Shown: piece by piece, positions 44,045 to 53,156 of the stretch
Numbering within the stretch: position 1 is the stretch's first letter
How the letters are laid out: every line of letters begins with the position of its first letter
Made by a program: the position numbers and the translations under genes
The notes under the pieces: generated by a model
What the model was told of the DNA's origin: nothing
Databases searched by the model: none
The model's input: the letters and a program-made list of their open reading frames with translations, nothing else
NCBI GenBank assembly: GCA_035079385.1
Contig: JAVHKY010000052.1
Span: 13,640,001-13,704,000, forward strand
DNA from: Aspidiotus rigidus
Taxonomy: Eukaryota > Arthropoda > Insecta > Hemiptera > Diaspididae
Direction of reading: 5' to 3'
Length of the DNA: 64,000 bases

Positions 44045-44937
44045 GGATGTAGCCCGTTTACGCACATTGACTGAAAAAAGGGTGAAAAGGTGTAGCCGTT
44101 TTGCGCACATGAACATGGCCTCTTTGCGCAAATGAAAATAGCTCGTTTGCGCATATACCGGTACTCATAGTTCAGTCAGCACCCGTATCCGACTTTAGGC
44201 TCGACGGGCGCCGTAAGAGGTGGGAATAGGCATTTCTACCGCCTCAAAAAGAATCTAGTTCTAACAAGTTGCAGTTTAGGAAGATGATCGGATCGAATGA
44301 GTATGTGAATGACTAATATTCTAGGACAAGAATGAAATTGATAAAAAATGAATGATAGTACACGAACTCCATACCAGTATATCATTGTCTTGCGTTTCGT
44401 AAACATGGCATCTGGTGTTTCGACAGAAATTTTTGAAACTAAAAAGGGGAAAAGATGTGTGTCGCTCAATAACTATATATTTCGCGAATTTCGTACTCTA
44501 GCAAGTGGTGATATATTCTGCCGTTGTACACAGAAGACGTGTAATGACTTGAAACACGCTTCTATTTGGCAAAATGAAATAAAGCCGAGAGGAACGACCA
44601 CCGTCAATAAAATCGTGACGATTAAAGCAAAATATGAGGAATACCGACGAGGAGAAAAAACAAGGCTGAGGTACCTACAAGCGGTATCATTGCCAGCCGA
44701 AAAAACTCGTCAAGTAGAAATACACTATGTACGTACTTCCATGTACTTCCATACGCTTAGCGTACATTTTTAACGACGCCTGCTGTTGTGCAGACAGTCC
44801 TAAGCCTGTTTCAAGTGGGAAGGAAAATTTACGCTAACATTGTGCGCAAACTGGCTATGCCCTTGTGCGCAAAGTGGCTATACACATGTGCGCAAGACAG
44901 CCATTTTTTCCAGAATGTGCGCAAACGTTCATCGCCC
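44045..44937 (+). mobile_element. Phantom-like MULE derivative with 8-bp duplication and mirrored subterminal arrays
   Basis: GCCTGAAG occurs on both sides (44037-44044 and 44938-44945), and the empty site survives in the neighbouring tandem copy. Each end carries four copies of a TGCGCAAA-type word, in one orientation at the left (44060-44160) and the opposite at the right (44840-44930). The termini GGATGTAGCCCGTTTACGCA and GGGCGATGAACGTTTGCGCA (right end, reverse complement) are related. The cargo is one FLYWCH-like ORF. Insect MULEs of the Phantom type encode FLYWCH domains and make 8-9 bp duplications. Confidence 0.7.
44348..44773 (+). CDS. FLYWCH-like zinc-finger ORF inside the MULE derivative
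   Basis: 141 codons. The likely useful start is the internal methionine in NMASGVS, since the family-like region begins just after: FETKKGKRCVSLNNYIFREF, then DIFCRCTQKTC and a downstream His (KHAS). This matches the F-x-G/N-Y...C-x-C...C...H pattern of FLYWCH fingers found at the N-terminus of Phantom MULE transposases. The catalytic domain is absent, so the protein could only bind DNA. It is open throughout. Confidence 0.6.
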   Translation: MNDSTRTPYQYIIVLRFVNMASGVSTEIFETKKGKRCVSLNNYIFREFRTLASGDIFCRCTQKTCNDLKHASIWQNEIKPRGTTTVNKIVTIKAKYEEYRRGEKTRLRYLQAVSLPAEKTRQVEIHYVRTSMYFHTLSVHF

Positions 44938-45444
44938 GCCTGAAGAGCGGTCATTAAGAGAGGCGAGGTAATCGATGTAGGATCAAATAATTTCTTGATT
45001 TTCTTCGAATTTGCTAAGCAATTCATTTTACTCTTACTAATAGATGCACGTATATAATATTCGATTTTAGCAATTTTTTTTTTTTGGCTAAAGGTATTGA
45101 ATCCCTGAAGCTGTTTTTAGTAGCTCAAAAAATTTAGCTACTTTTTGTCGAGAATGTGGACACCCAGCTTGAGGTACGGTCGTTAAGAGAGGCGAGGTAA
45201 TCGATGTAGGATCAAATCCTTTCTTGTTTTTCTTATAATTTGCTAGGCAATTCATTTTACTATTACTAATAGAATTTGCACGTATAATATTCGATTTTAG
45301 CAATTTTTTGTTTTTTGGCTAAAGGGTATTGAATCCCTGAAGCCGTTTTTATTAATATAGATCATTTTCGGAATCAGCGTTAAATTTCACTTTCAAATCA
45401 AGTAAAACAATGGAAGTTTGAAATATGTTTAATTTTCGATAATT

Positions 45445-45660
45445 TTGGCGAATTGGTCAATTTTTGGCACATTTTGGTCCATAACTCGGCTGAGAAAAGT
45501 CGTAGAAAGTTGGGTAGAGGTACAAATTAAAGATAAAATGGAGATACAATTTCGTGGACATGGAGTTTACGTCCAACGTCTCGCGTTTTTGCGCTACAAC
45601 AAATTTAGTCTAAATTCTCATTTGACTGGTAACATCTTTCGGACTCACCCAGTACATGAT
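45445..45660 (+). repeat. Dispersed repeat, inverted partner of 40936-41157
   Basis: Shares GGTCCATAACTCGGCT and GGTCAATTTTTGG words with the reverse complement of 40936-41157. The Helitron remnant and the MULE derivative lie between the two copies. Confidence 0.6.
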
Positions 45661-46257
45661 GAGGGGAGGGCTTTAAAAAAATTTCGATTTTCTAACCATA
45701 CAATATAATATGATGATAAATTTTCAATGTTGAACTACTCAAAAAAAAAAAGTATAAGAAAAGTGAGTCCCATAAAACGAATTCCCTGTTTGCTCCGATT
45801 AACGCAGTTACTGAGGAAAACCCCAAACAGCTAACTAAGGGGGCTGCGAGTTTTTTTATTACAAGTTTTTTAATAATGTACTTTATTTAGGATCATTATA
45901 ATCTTCAGAAATAGCTTGAGAGAAAAGAATTGTACATCTGCACCACAGCATCCTTTCGAAGTAGTGCTGTACTAAAACAATTTTTAAAAGGAGGGTCCTT
46001 TAAAAACTTCGTCATCGTTGAAAGGACTTCTGGCTGACAGTAATTTTGTTCACTACTGATGGTGACAAATTTGCCGAAAGCGCATTTTCTTTGTAAAATT
46101 TATAAATTATATACCATATGGTCTATTGTAAAAGTATTTTAATTATTTTAATATTATTGAAAATATCGAGGACTTTGGATGTCCACGACTATAAAATTTG
46201 GATGTATAATTTATTTTGCTTGTAGTTGTAAGAATAACATATTCCAAGTCTTCGCAG

Positions 46258-46720
46258 CACGGTATAAGATGAAGAGGTAGTGACACGAACGTATTCTGAC
46301 TATGGTAAAGGCTGTCCGTGATTTTGAAGTAGTTCTGAACATCCCGAGCGCAGCGCTCGTGATGAAAGTGATGGGTAATGTACAGAGTCTTATGGGAACG
46401 CCGCTACTTTCAAAAATTTATTGCAGGATCAGGAATCAGCCGATGCATTTCATATTTGGCATAAAAATACCATTTAATCTACTCTATAAAATTTTGAAAG
46501 AATCACCCTTCTAAGTAAATTCTTGGATTTTTTATAATCCTTGGAAATTTCATCAATACTAGGGTACCAACGGTAACGTCTCGGCGCAGGTGGGGTGTAG
46601 AAGGAACAGGGAAACAGCCCGAGTGTTCGCTGCAAACCTAGCGGAAGTTTGTACGTACAACTTCAAAACTGCGGACACGATTTTAGCGTTGTGTCATTAC
46701 CTCTTCATCTTATACCGTGC
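46258..46720. mobile_element. 463-bp hAT-type MITE with perfect 8-bp duplication
   Basis: Left end CACGGTATAAGATGAAGAGG and right end the exact reverse complement, about 29 bp. CTTCGCAG flanks both sides (46250-46257 and 46721-46728). No transposase inside. The TIR is related to that of 19660-20106. Confidence 0.88.
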
Positions 46721-47125
46721 TTCGCAGTCTTTGACACTTTGAAAAAACTTTTGTGAAATGATATTTTGATTCAACCATCAAAAATTGAAAGTTGATATTG
46801 TTTTTCACGTCAAATTGGCTCAAGTCTAGAAGAGGAAAAAAGAACTGCATCACTGTTTCTTCTACAAAATTATTTTTGAGAAACTTTCTTCAAATTCTCC
46901 AATGAATTTGTTATGAATCAACGAGAATGTCAACGGTTATTGAATTTTAATCTCAGCAACTGCTGAAGCCCCTTTTGGCAATTTAAAACTTTATAAAACC
47001 TTGAGAAGCTATAATGAATTTTTTAAAAGTATTATGGTACGATTAGTGCTAGTCTCTAATATACTAAAAACGCTCCCTTTTCCTCACCGCGATTCATACC
47101 TAATTTACCAGATACAATTTAGCTA

Positions 47126-47376
47126 AAAAATCAAATCAAATCAAAAATCAAATCACCTTTATTGACGATTTTTCCGTTGTACAATCATAATAGGCCTACA
47201 TAATACATAGTAAAATAGGTGACTGATTAAAAATCGTCGGCCCGTAGAGAGCAAAGGTTTCCTGCAGTCGTTCCCACTCCTGTCTATTTCCTGCTATTTT
47301 TTGAAAATTTTTTCCCCTTAAAAACCCGTTAATATCATCGTACCACCTCGTACGTTGATGGCCTCTTCTCCTCTTG
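47126..47376 (-). pseudogene. Non-LTR retrotransposon, 3' end with ATCAA-type tail (piece 3)
   Basis: On the minus strand the end of a reverse-transcriptase polyprotein reads RRRGHQRTRWYDDI, then NRQEWERLQETFALYG. This is the C-terminus typical of insect LINE 'endonuclease-reverse transcriptase' proteins. It is followed by a short 3' UTR and a TGATT-type tail (plus-strand AATCAAATCAAATC). It ends exactly at the 5-bp duplication of the copia insertion. Confidence 0.8.
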
Positions 47377-47759
47377 TGTTGAAGAATGAAATCTCATTCA
47401 TTGATAAGAACACTGATATGTTACCAGGCTATCGACTTAAGCCATAGATCATAAGTGTATACTAGATAGTGTCCTAAGTACAAATGTAAAGTTCTGGAAT
47501 AGTGTAGAAAACATCTGTACAGTTTTAGTGATAAGAGAAAATGCTAGTCAGTTCTAGAAAAAGGTAGTTTTAGTATATAAGCAGGTCGACCGTTCAGTTA
47601 AAGTTAGTAGTAAAGTTGTATAGCAGTAGTACAGTAGTAGTGATTACAGTGTTAATGTGAAACGGTGCTTTCTGTAATATAGTGAAGTGTTCTTTTTTCT
47701 CTGTGCGCGTTTTTATTATTTGGATTAAACCACGCTTGCTGTGCGTTAACTCGCCAACA
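47377..47759 (+). repeat. Copia 5' LTR
   Basis: 383 bp, TG...CA ends. Contains a TATA box (TATATAA, 47574-47580). Identical to the 3' LTR except at 47433. Confidence 0.97.
47574..47580 (+). promoter_or_regulatory. TATA box of the copia LTR promoter
   Basis: TAGTATATAAGCAGG two thirds of the way into the LTR. This is the expected place for the start of the genomic transcript. Confidence 0.6.
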
Positions 47760-47773
47760 GGTTATGGGCCCAG
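47760..47773 (+). other. Primer-binding site for initiator tRNA-Met half molecule
   Basis: GGTTATGGGCCCAG starts at the first base after the LTR. It is complementary to the anticodon arm (CTGGGCCCATAACC), not the 3' end, of eukaryotic initiator tRNA-Met. Drosophila copia is known to prime with such a 5' tRNA fragment. Confidence 0.85.
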
Positions 47774-47868
47774 AAGTTTAGGCCAAATTGACTGGATTGT
47801 TTGATCAAGATTGTGATTCTTTATCTGGATTTTTTTTTTTTTGTGGATCAACGTTAGTGTTATTCACA

Positions 47869-49632
47869 ATGGCGTCAACGATGGATGAACTGAATATGAA
47901 GATCGTGAAGCTGGTAGATTCCAATAATTATTTAGCATGGAAATTCCAAGTAAATGTCCTACTGCAGTGCCAAGCAGATGCTGAGTTGTTGAAGAAGGAA
48001 AAACCTACCGAAGAGAATGAAGCTGACTTGAAGAAATGGATAAAAGCGGATATGATAGCTCAGAGAATCATAGTTACAAGCATCTCAGAGAAAGCAATGT
48101 TGACAATTATGTCATGTAAGTCATCAAAAGAAATGCTGGATCGTCTAGATGCCTTGTATGGGAGAAGAGCAGACCAAGCGTTACATACTCTGGAAAGACA
48201 GTTCTTCTCTGCCGCTTTCAATCCAGAAGATGGAGTTGTGGGACATATTACAAGATTAGAGAACTTAGCAAGAGAAATAACAGCACTTGGAGAACCAATT
48301 TCAGATCGGATGATCATCAACAAAGTTCTGAATACACTTCCGGAGGAATACCGCCACTTCCATTCAGCCTGGGATTCAGTTCAAGAGGAAGATAAAACAC
48401 TGAATAATCTGATGAATAGATTATTAATGGAAGAAGAAAGAGTGAAACCGAAGGAAGTTGTTGAAGCACTAGCTGTGAAACATGAGAAGAAATTCAAGTA
48501 CAGCAAGAAAAAGGAAATGAAGTGCTACGGATGCGGTAAGTTTGGACACATGCAGAAAGATTGCCGGAATGTGAAGAAAGAAGCTAAGACTTGTTACAAG
48601 TGTGGCAGAACTGGACATTTTATCAAGGACTGTCGAGATAAGGAAAAAGGTGAATCATCCAAGCCAAAAGTTCTGATTGCTCATGCAATGCTGACAAAGG
48701 AGCAATTGAAGAATTCAAGAAAAACCAAGGATAATAACTGGTTTCTGGATTCAGGTTGTACCAAGTATATGACCTATGAGGAAGATATCTTTGAAAACTA
48801 CGTGAAGTTCAAAAAAAAGCAAGAAGTTAGACTGGCCGATGGAAGTACTATTGATGCTCTTGGAATTGGAAATGTTCGATTCAGATCTCCTAAGAACAAA
48901 CTGGAATATGTAATGAAGGATGTTCTCTATGTACCAGAATTGTCAATGAATCTATTTTCTCCGCGGCAAGCAACGAAGAAAGGATATAAAGTCACACTTG
49001 AAGAGATAAAGTGTGCTATACTGGAAGATGGAGAAGAGATTCTGACTGGAAAGATAGAAGACAATTTCTGGGTACTGAAACTGAACATAATATGGAAGAA
49101 GATGCATAAAGTATGTATTGCTCAACCTCTTGGAAAATGGCATGAAAGGCTGGGTCATCAGAATAGACGTCAAGTTGAACATATCCTGAAGAGTTTCAAT
49201 ATTGATTACAAGAAAGAAGATTATTTTTGTGAAGCCTGCACTATTGGAAAGCAGACTAGACAGCCATTTCCAACAACAGGTACAAGAAGCAAGCATCCTG
49301 GAGAAATAATACACTCAGATGTCTGTGAAATGGATGTACGTACGTTAGGTGGGAGTAAATATTTTGTATTATTTAAAGATGACTACTCCCATTTTCGAGT
49401 TGTATACACTCTGAAACACAAGAATGAAGTTGAGAAGAAACTGAAGGTGTTCCTCAAACTTGCAGAAAATCAGACTGGATTTAAAGTGAAAGTTTTTGCA
49501 CGGACAGAGGAACAGAAGATATTAATAAGGATGTACAACAAATCCTTGAAGAAGAAGGAATTCGTCATCAAACGACAGTGGGTGATGCCCCAGAACAGAA
49601 TGGATCAGCTGAAAGAGACAATCGGACATTAG
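47869..49632 (+). CDS. Copia gag-protease-integrase, frameshifted at about 49500
   Basis: The best start is ATG 47869 (MASTMDELN); the frame is open from 47788. Residues below are counted from 47788. A gag helical region (about 45-225) is followed by two CCHC zinc knuckles (C246-C249-H254-C259 and C269-C272-H277-C282), the protease active site FLDSG (D321), a pre-integrase zinc motif (WHERLGH, then C481 and C484) and integrase with its first catalytic Asp at 511 (HSDVC). After residue 570 the frame becomes nonsense for about 45 codons. A one-base loss near 49498-49503 explains this, and the other frame carries the rest of integrase. Confidence 0.93.
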   Translation: MASTMDELNMKIVKLVDSNNYLAWKFQVNVLLQCQADAELLKKEKPTEENEADLKKWIKADMIAQRIIVTSISEKAMLTIMSCKSSKEMLDRLDALYGRRADQALHTLERQFFSAAFNPEDGVVGHITRLENLAREITALGEPISDRMIINKVLNTLPEEYRHFHSAWDSVQEEDKTLNNLMNRLLMEEERVKPKEVVEALAVKHEKKFKYSKKKEMKCYGCGKFGHMQKDCRNVKKEAKTCYKCGRTGHFIKDCRDKEKGESSKPKVLIAHAMLTKEQLKNSRKTKDNNWFLDSGCTKYMTYEEDIFENYVKFKKKQEVRLADGSTIDALGIGNVRFRSPKNKLEYVMKDVLYVPELSMNLFSPRQATKKGYKVTLEEIKCAILEDGEEILTGKIEDNFWVLKLNIIWKKMHKVCIAQPLGKWHERLGHQNRRQVEHILKSFNIDYKKEDYFCEACTIGKQTRQPFPTTGTRSKHPGEIIHSDVCEMDVRTLGGSKYFVLFKDDYSHFRVVYTLKHKNEVEKKLKVFLKLAENQTGFKVKVFARTEEQKILIRMYNKSLKKKEFVIKRQWVMPQNRMDQLKETIGH

Positions 49633-51755
49633 TTGAGGGTGTCAGAACTTTACTGGAAGCTAAGAAAATGAAAAAACATTTTTGGGGAGAAGCACTGAAC
49701 TTCATAGTTTATGTGTTAAACAGAACGGGAACTTCAAGCGTTCCTGGGAAGACACCTTATGAGCTTTGGTATGGAAAGAAGCCAGAGATAAAACATCTCA
49801 AAATCTTTGGAGCAGATGTTTATACCCATATACCAAAGAGAAAGAGAAGAAAGCTGGATCCAAAATCAAGAAAAGGAATATTTATTGGCTATGATGAAAA
49901 TGTCAAAGGATATCGCGTGTATTTCCCTGACAAAAGGAAAATAAGTCTTCATCGTGATGTTATTTTCAGAGAAGATCCTAGAACAGAAGAAAAGAAGATC
50001 TCTGAACCAGAAGAAACAACAATTACAATCAAGGATACCAAAGAAGAAGAAGAAGAAGAAGAAGAAGAAGAATTGGAGACTGGAGGTGAGACTGAAGAAA
50101 CATTGCCTATACAAGAGTTGGTGGGAGAGAATCATAGAAAATTAAGAGATAGAAGTAAACTAAGACCACCAAAGAGACTGGATGATTATATGGCTATGGC
50201 AATGATTAGTAAAACTGAAGAAGAAGAACCAATAACAATAGAAGAAGCAATTCAGAGTAAGGAATGGCAAAAAGCCATCAATGAGGAATTAGAGTCCTTA
50301 CAAAAACATAATGTTTGGAAACTAGCAAATTTACCACCTAGAAAAACTCCTTTGAAATGTAAATGGGTTTTTAGAATCAAGAGAGACTCTGATGGAAATA
50401 TTTTGCGACATAAAGCCAGATTAGTTACCTGTGGTTACAGTCAGAAATTTGGAATAGACTACAAGGAAACCTTTAGTCCAGTTGTTAAATTTGATTCTGT
50501 TCGAAGTATTCTATCAGTTGCAGCACTGAAGAAGATGAAACTTAGTCAGTTTGATGTTACAACAGCTTTTTTATATGCTGACCTAGAAGAAGACATCTAT
50601 ATGGAGCAACCACCTGGCTATAGTGATGGCAGTGGAAGAGTCTGCAAATTGAAGAAGAGTTTATATGGATTGAAACAATCACCTAGACAATGGAATCGAC
50701 GTTTTACCAATTTTCTGACGAAGCACAAGCTAAAAGCAACAGATGCTGACAACTGTGTGTTTGTCAACTCCGAGAAAAACCTGTATCTTGCAATTTATGT
50801 GGATGATGGGTTGATTGCTGCTGAAAAGGAAGAAGATATGAAAAATGTGATCCAAGAATTGCAGAAGGAATTTGAAATAACTGTTGGACCACCTACTTGT
50901 TACCTTGGAATGGAAATCCAAAGAAGAAATGATGGGTCTATCTTCATTTGTCAGAGTAGATATACCAAAGAAATATTGAAGAAATTCAACATGGATGAAG
51001 CAATACCTGTACGCACTCCAATTGAGACTGATTCAAAAAGCCTGAGTAGTATCACCAACCCTAAAGGAAAGGATATCAGCAAAGATATACCATTTAGAGA
51101 AGCTATTGGAAGCCTTAGATTTCTGGTTACAGGAACAAGACCAGATCTCTGTTTTGCAGTAAATCAGGTTAGTCAATATCAAGAAAAACCAAAATCACGT
51201 CATTGGGAAGCTGTTAAAAGGATTTTCAAGTACCTCAAGGGAACATTGGATTATGGAATTTTATACACCACTGGAGGAGGACAACTACAAGGATATAGTG
51301 ACTCGGATTATGCCAACTGCCCAGATACAAGAAAATCAGTTACAGGTTATGTTTTCATAAACGCAAATGGAGCCATTAGTTGGGCATCAAGAAAGCAACC
51401 TATTGTGACACTAAGTGTGATGGAGGCAGAATATGTAGCTGCAAGTTCTGCAGCACAAGAAGCTGTGTGGCTGCAAAGGCTATTTATGGATTTAACTGGC
51501 AAGAAAATCACCATACCATTTTATATAGATAATGCCAGTGCAAGAAGATTTATTGAAAGTCCTGAAGCACATCAAAGGACAAAGCACATAGATGTCCGAT
51601 ATCATTTCATCCGTGAGAGACAACAAGATGGAACTATCAAGTCTGAAGCCATTGGAACTAAAGATCAACTGGCAGACCTTTTTACAAAAGGACTTCCTAG
51701 AGACAGGTATCAGAAACTTTGTTCAGATCTTGGAGTTCAGGTCTCTGTTAGATAA
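49578..51755 (+). CDS. Copia integrase C-terminus, reverse transcriptase and RNase H
   Basis: Continuation in the second frame; the GTG at 49578 is not a true start. Residues counted from there: integrase catalytic Glu at 12 ([10 protein letters not shown]), an acidic linker containing a (GAA)n-encoded Glu run (156-165), reverse transcriptase (D326 in [13 protein letters not shown]; catalytic YVDD at 407-410) and Ty1/copia-type RNase H (YSDSDYA near 576, Glu at 616 in MEAEYVA, Asp at 651 in IDNAS). The domains are complete with no further break. The enzyme copies the RNA genome and degrades it. Confidence 0.95.
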   Translation: MGDAPEQNGSAERDNRTLVEGVRTLLEAKKMKKHFWGEALNFIVYVLNRTGTSSVPGKTPYELWYGKKPEIKHLKIFGADVYTHIPKRKRRKLDPKSRKGIFIGYDENVKGYRVYFPDKRKISLHRDVIFREDPRTEEKKISEPEETTITIKDTKEEEEEEEEEELETGGETEETLPIQELVGENHRKLRDRSKLRPPKRLDDYMAMAMISKTEEEEPITIEEAIQSKEWQKAINEELESLQKHNVWKLANLPPRKTPLKCKWVFRIKRDSDGNILRHKARLVTCGYSQKFGIDYKETFSPVVKFDSVRSILSVAALKKMKLSQFDVTTAFLYADLEEDIYMEQPPGYSDGSGRVCKLKKSLYGLKQSPRQWNRRFTNFLTKHKLKATDADNCVFVNSEKNLYLAIYVDDGLIAAEKEEDMKNVIQELQKEFEITVGPPTCYLGMEIQRRNDGSIFICQSRYTKEILKKFNMDEAIPVRTPIETDSKSLSSITNPKGKDISKDIPFREAIGSLRFLVTGTRPDLCFAVNQVSQYQEKPKSRHWEAVKRIFKYLKGTLDYGILYTTGGGQLQGYSDSDYANCPDTRKSVTGYVFINANGAISWASRKQPIVTLSVMEAEYVAASSAAQEAVWLQRLFMDLTGKKITIPFYIDNASARRFIESPEAHQRTKHIDVRYHFIRERQQDGTIKSEAIGTKDQLADLFTKGLPRDRYQKLCSDLGVQVSVR

Positions 51756-51766
51756 CTATGAGATTT

Positions 51767-51774
51767 GGTGGGAG
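51767..51774 (+). other. Copia polypurine tract
   Basis: GGTGGGAG abuts the 3' LTR. It is the usual plus-strand priming site, short and with one T, as in other copia elements. Confidence 0.65.
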
Positions 51775-52157
51775 TGTTGAAGAATGAAATCTCATTCATT
51801 GATAAGAACACTGATATGTTACCAGGCTATGGACTTAAGCCATAGATCATAAGTGTATACTAGATAGTGTCCTAAGTACAAATGTAAAGTTCTGGAATAG
51901 TGTAGAAAACATCTGTACAGTTTTAGTGATAAGAGAAAATGCTAGTCAGTTCTAGAAAAAGGTAGTTTTAGTATATAAGCAGGTCGACCGTTCAGTTAAA
52001 GTTAGTAGTAAAGTTGTATAGCAGTAGTACAGTAGTAGTGATTACAGTGTTAATGTGAAACGGTGCTTTCTGTAATATAGTGAAGTGTTCTTTTTTCTCT
52101 GTGCGCGTTTTTATTATTTGGATTAAACCACGCTTGCTGTGCGTTAACTCGCCAACA
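51775..52157 (+). repeat. Copia 3' LTR
   Basis: 383 bp, one mismatch to the 5' LTR, followed directly by the TCTTG duplication. Confidence 0.97.
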
Positions 52158-52266
52158 TCTTGTAGTGCGAAAGGTACCAGAAGGTTGTTTTACATGCCCA
52201 CCGTCCCTCATCCTCGCCACATGTCCCACCCATCCCCACTTCATTCTTCTGATGTATCTAACTATG
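52158..52266 (-). pseudogene. Non-LTR retrotransposon reverse-transcriptase fragment (piece 2)
   Basis: The minus strand reads IVRYIRRMKWGWVGHVARMR, then DGGHVKQPSGTFRTTR, the KWxWxGHxAR block found in LINE proteins just upstream of piece 3. It is bounded by the Maverick duplication ACTATG on one side and the copia duplication TCTTG on the other. Confidence 0.85.
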
Positions 52267-52700
52267 AGTAGTATAGTTATATTCCTTCTGGTCCACTTAG
52301 GCGCACTTATGAATTTCTCTGACGCAGGGATCATTTTATTATTTTTTAAAGCAAAATCAAACCGTTTTCTCATAATTTTTCTTCCAAGATAGATCAAAAA
52401 TTTCAGAGTTTTTGCATCAATTTTCTATCTTTTTACCATAATTAAATCTCTCTTGCGAGAGCTACATTCCAGCCCTCCTAAAATACAGGAAATTTCTTTC
52501 TGGCGCACCTACTCATTTCTCTAACACAATGGTCATTAAGAAGAGCACTTATGAATTTCTCTAACGCAGGGGTCATTTTACCATTTTTTAAAACAAAATC
52601 AAACCATTTTCTCATAATTTTTCTTCCAAGATAGTTCAAAGAAAATTTCAGAGTTTTTGTATCATTTCTGCATCAATTTTCTATCTTTTTTTCCATAAAA
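52267..52700 (+). repeat. Maverick left terminal inverted repeat
   Basis: Starts AGTAGTATAGTTATATTCC and matches the reverse complement of 63410-63845 with few differences up to CTATCTTTTTTTCCATAAAA. Contains about two tandem copies of a roughly 240-bp unit. Confidence 0.92.
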
Positions 52701-52800
52701 TAAATCTTCTTGTGAAAGCTACATTTCAACCCTCTTAATTTCTGGCTAGCGCAGTGGTCATTAAGAAGAGCACTTATGCATTTCTCTAAATTAAAGTACA
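52303..52800 (+). repeat. Tandem subterminal units in the left Maverick end
   Basis: GCACTTATGAATTTCTCT begins units at 52303 and 52545; a third, diverged start lies near 52769. The spacings are about 242 and 224 bases. The same arrangement is mirrored at the right end. Confidence 0.75.
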
Positions 52801-53156
52801 ATTTTCCCCATTTTTCAACTTAACCAAAAATTGTAGAAATCTTCTAATTTTTCATACCGAATATCTGACTGTTTTCAAAGTAAATATGAATTCTCGCGGA
52901 TTCGCCGAACAACGGACTAACTCCTCCACTTACTGATAAAAAATATAAACGCGTGAAGATTTTCTTCGTTTATTTCACATTTGATAACTTGAGACCATTC
53001 ATACATTAAAAGTACTATCACCATCCAAGCCCTAATGGCGGAGTGCTAATAAAAGAAAATACCTACCGTATAATAAATGTAGGATAACAGTACGTATTCC
53101 GAAAAATGTGAGGAAAACTTAAAATTACACAGAAACATTTCCTGCTCAGCCTGCGT
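52801..53156. other. Maverick interior, non-coding; polyA signal for the spliced gene
   Basis: No coding sequence recognised. A minus-strand AATAAA at 52969-52974 lies about 185 bases after the stop codon of the three-exon gene and could serve as its polyadenylation signal. Confidence 0.45.

Larger units (their letters stand above)
44020..45345. repeat. Tandem duplication, first copy split by a transposon
   Basis: Copy 1 (44020-44044 plus 44946-45115) and copy 2 (45147-45345) share GTGGACACC, AAGAGAGGCGAGGTAATCGA, TGTAGGATCAAAT and GTATTGAATCCCTGAAG. The insertion at 44045-44937 lies in copy 1 only, so the duplication is older. Confidence 0.75.
47377..52157 (+). mobile_element. Copia-like LTR retrotransposon, nearly intact and young
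   Basis: 4781 bp bounded by two 383-bp LTRs (TGTTGAAG...CCAACA) that differ at one base (47433 C versus 51831 G). TCTTG directly flanks both ends (47372-47376 and 52158-52162). Gag, protease, integrase, reverse transcriptase and RNase H follow in the Pseudoviridae order. One frameshift in integrase interrupts an otherwise open frame. It is inserted in a LINE 3' end. Confidence 0.97.

Noticed and set aside
49866..50135. Minus-strand phenylalanine-rich frame
   Set aside because: Antisense of the copia Glu run and flanks.
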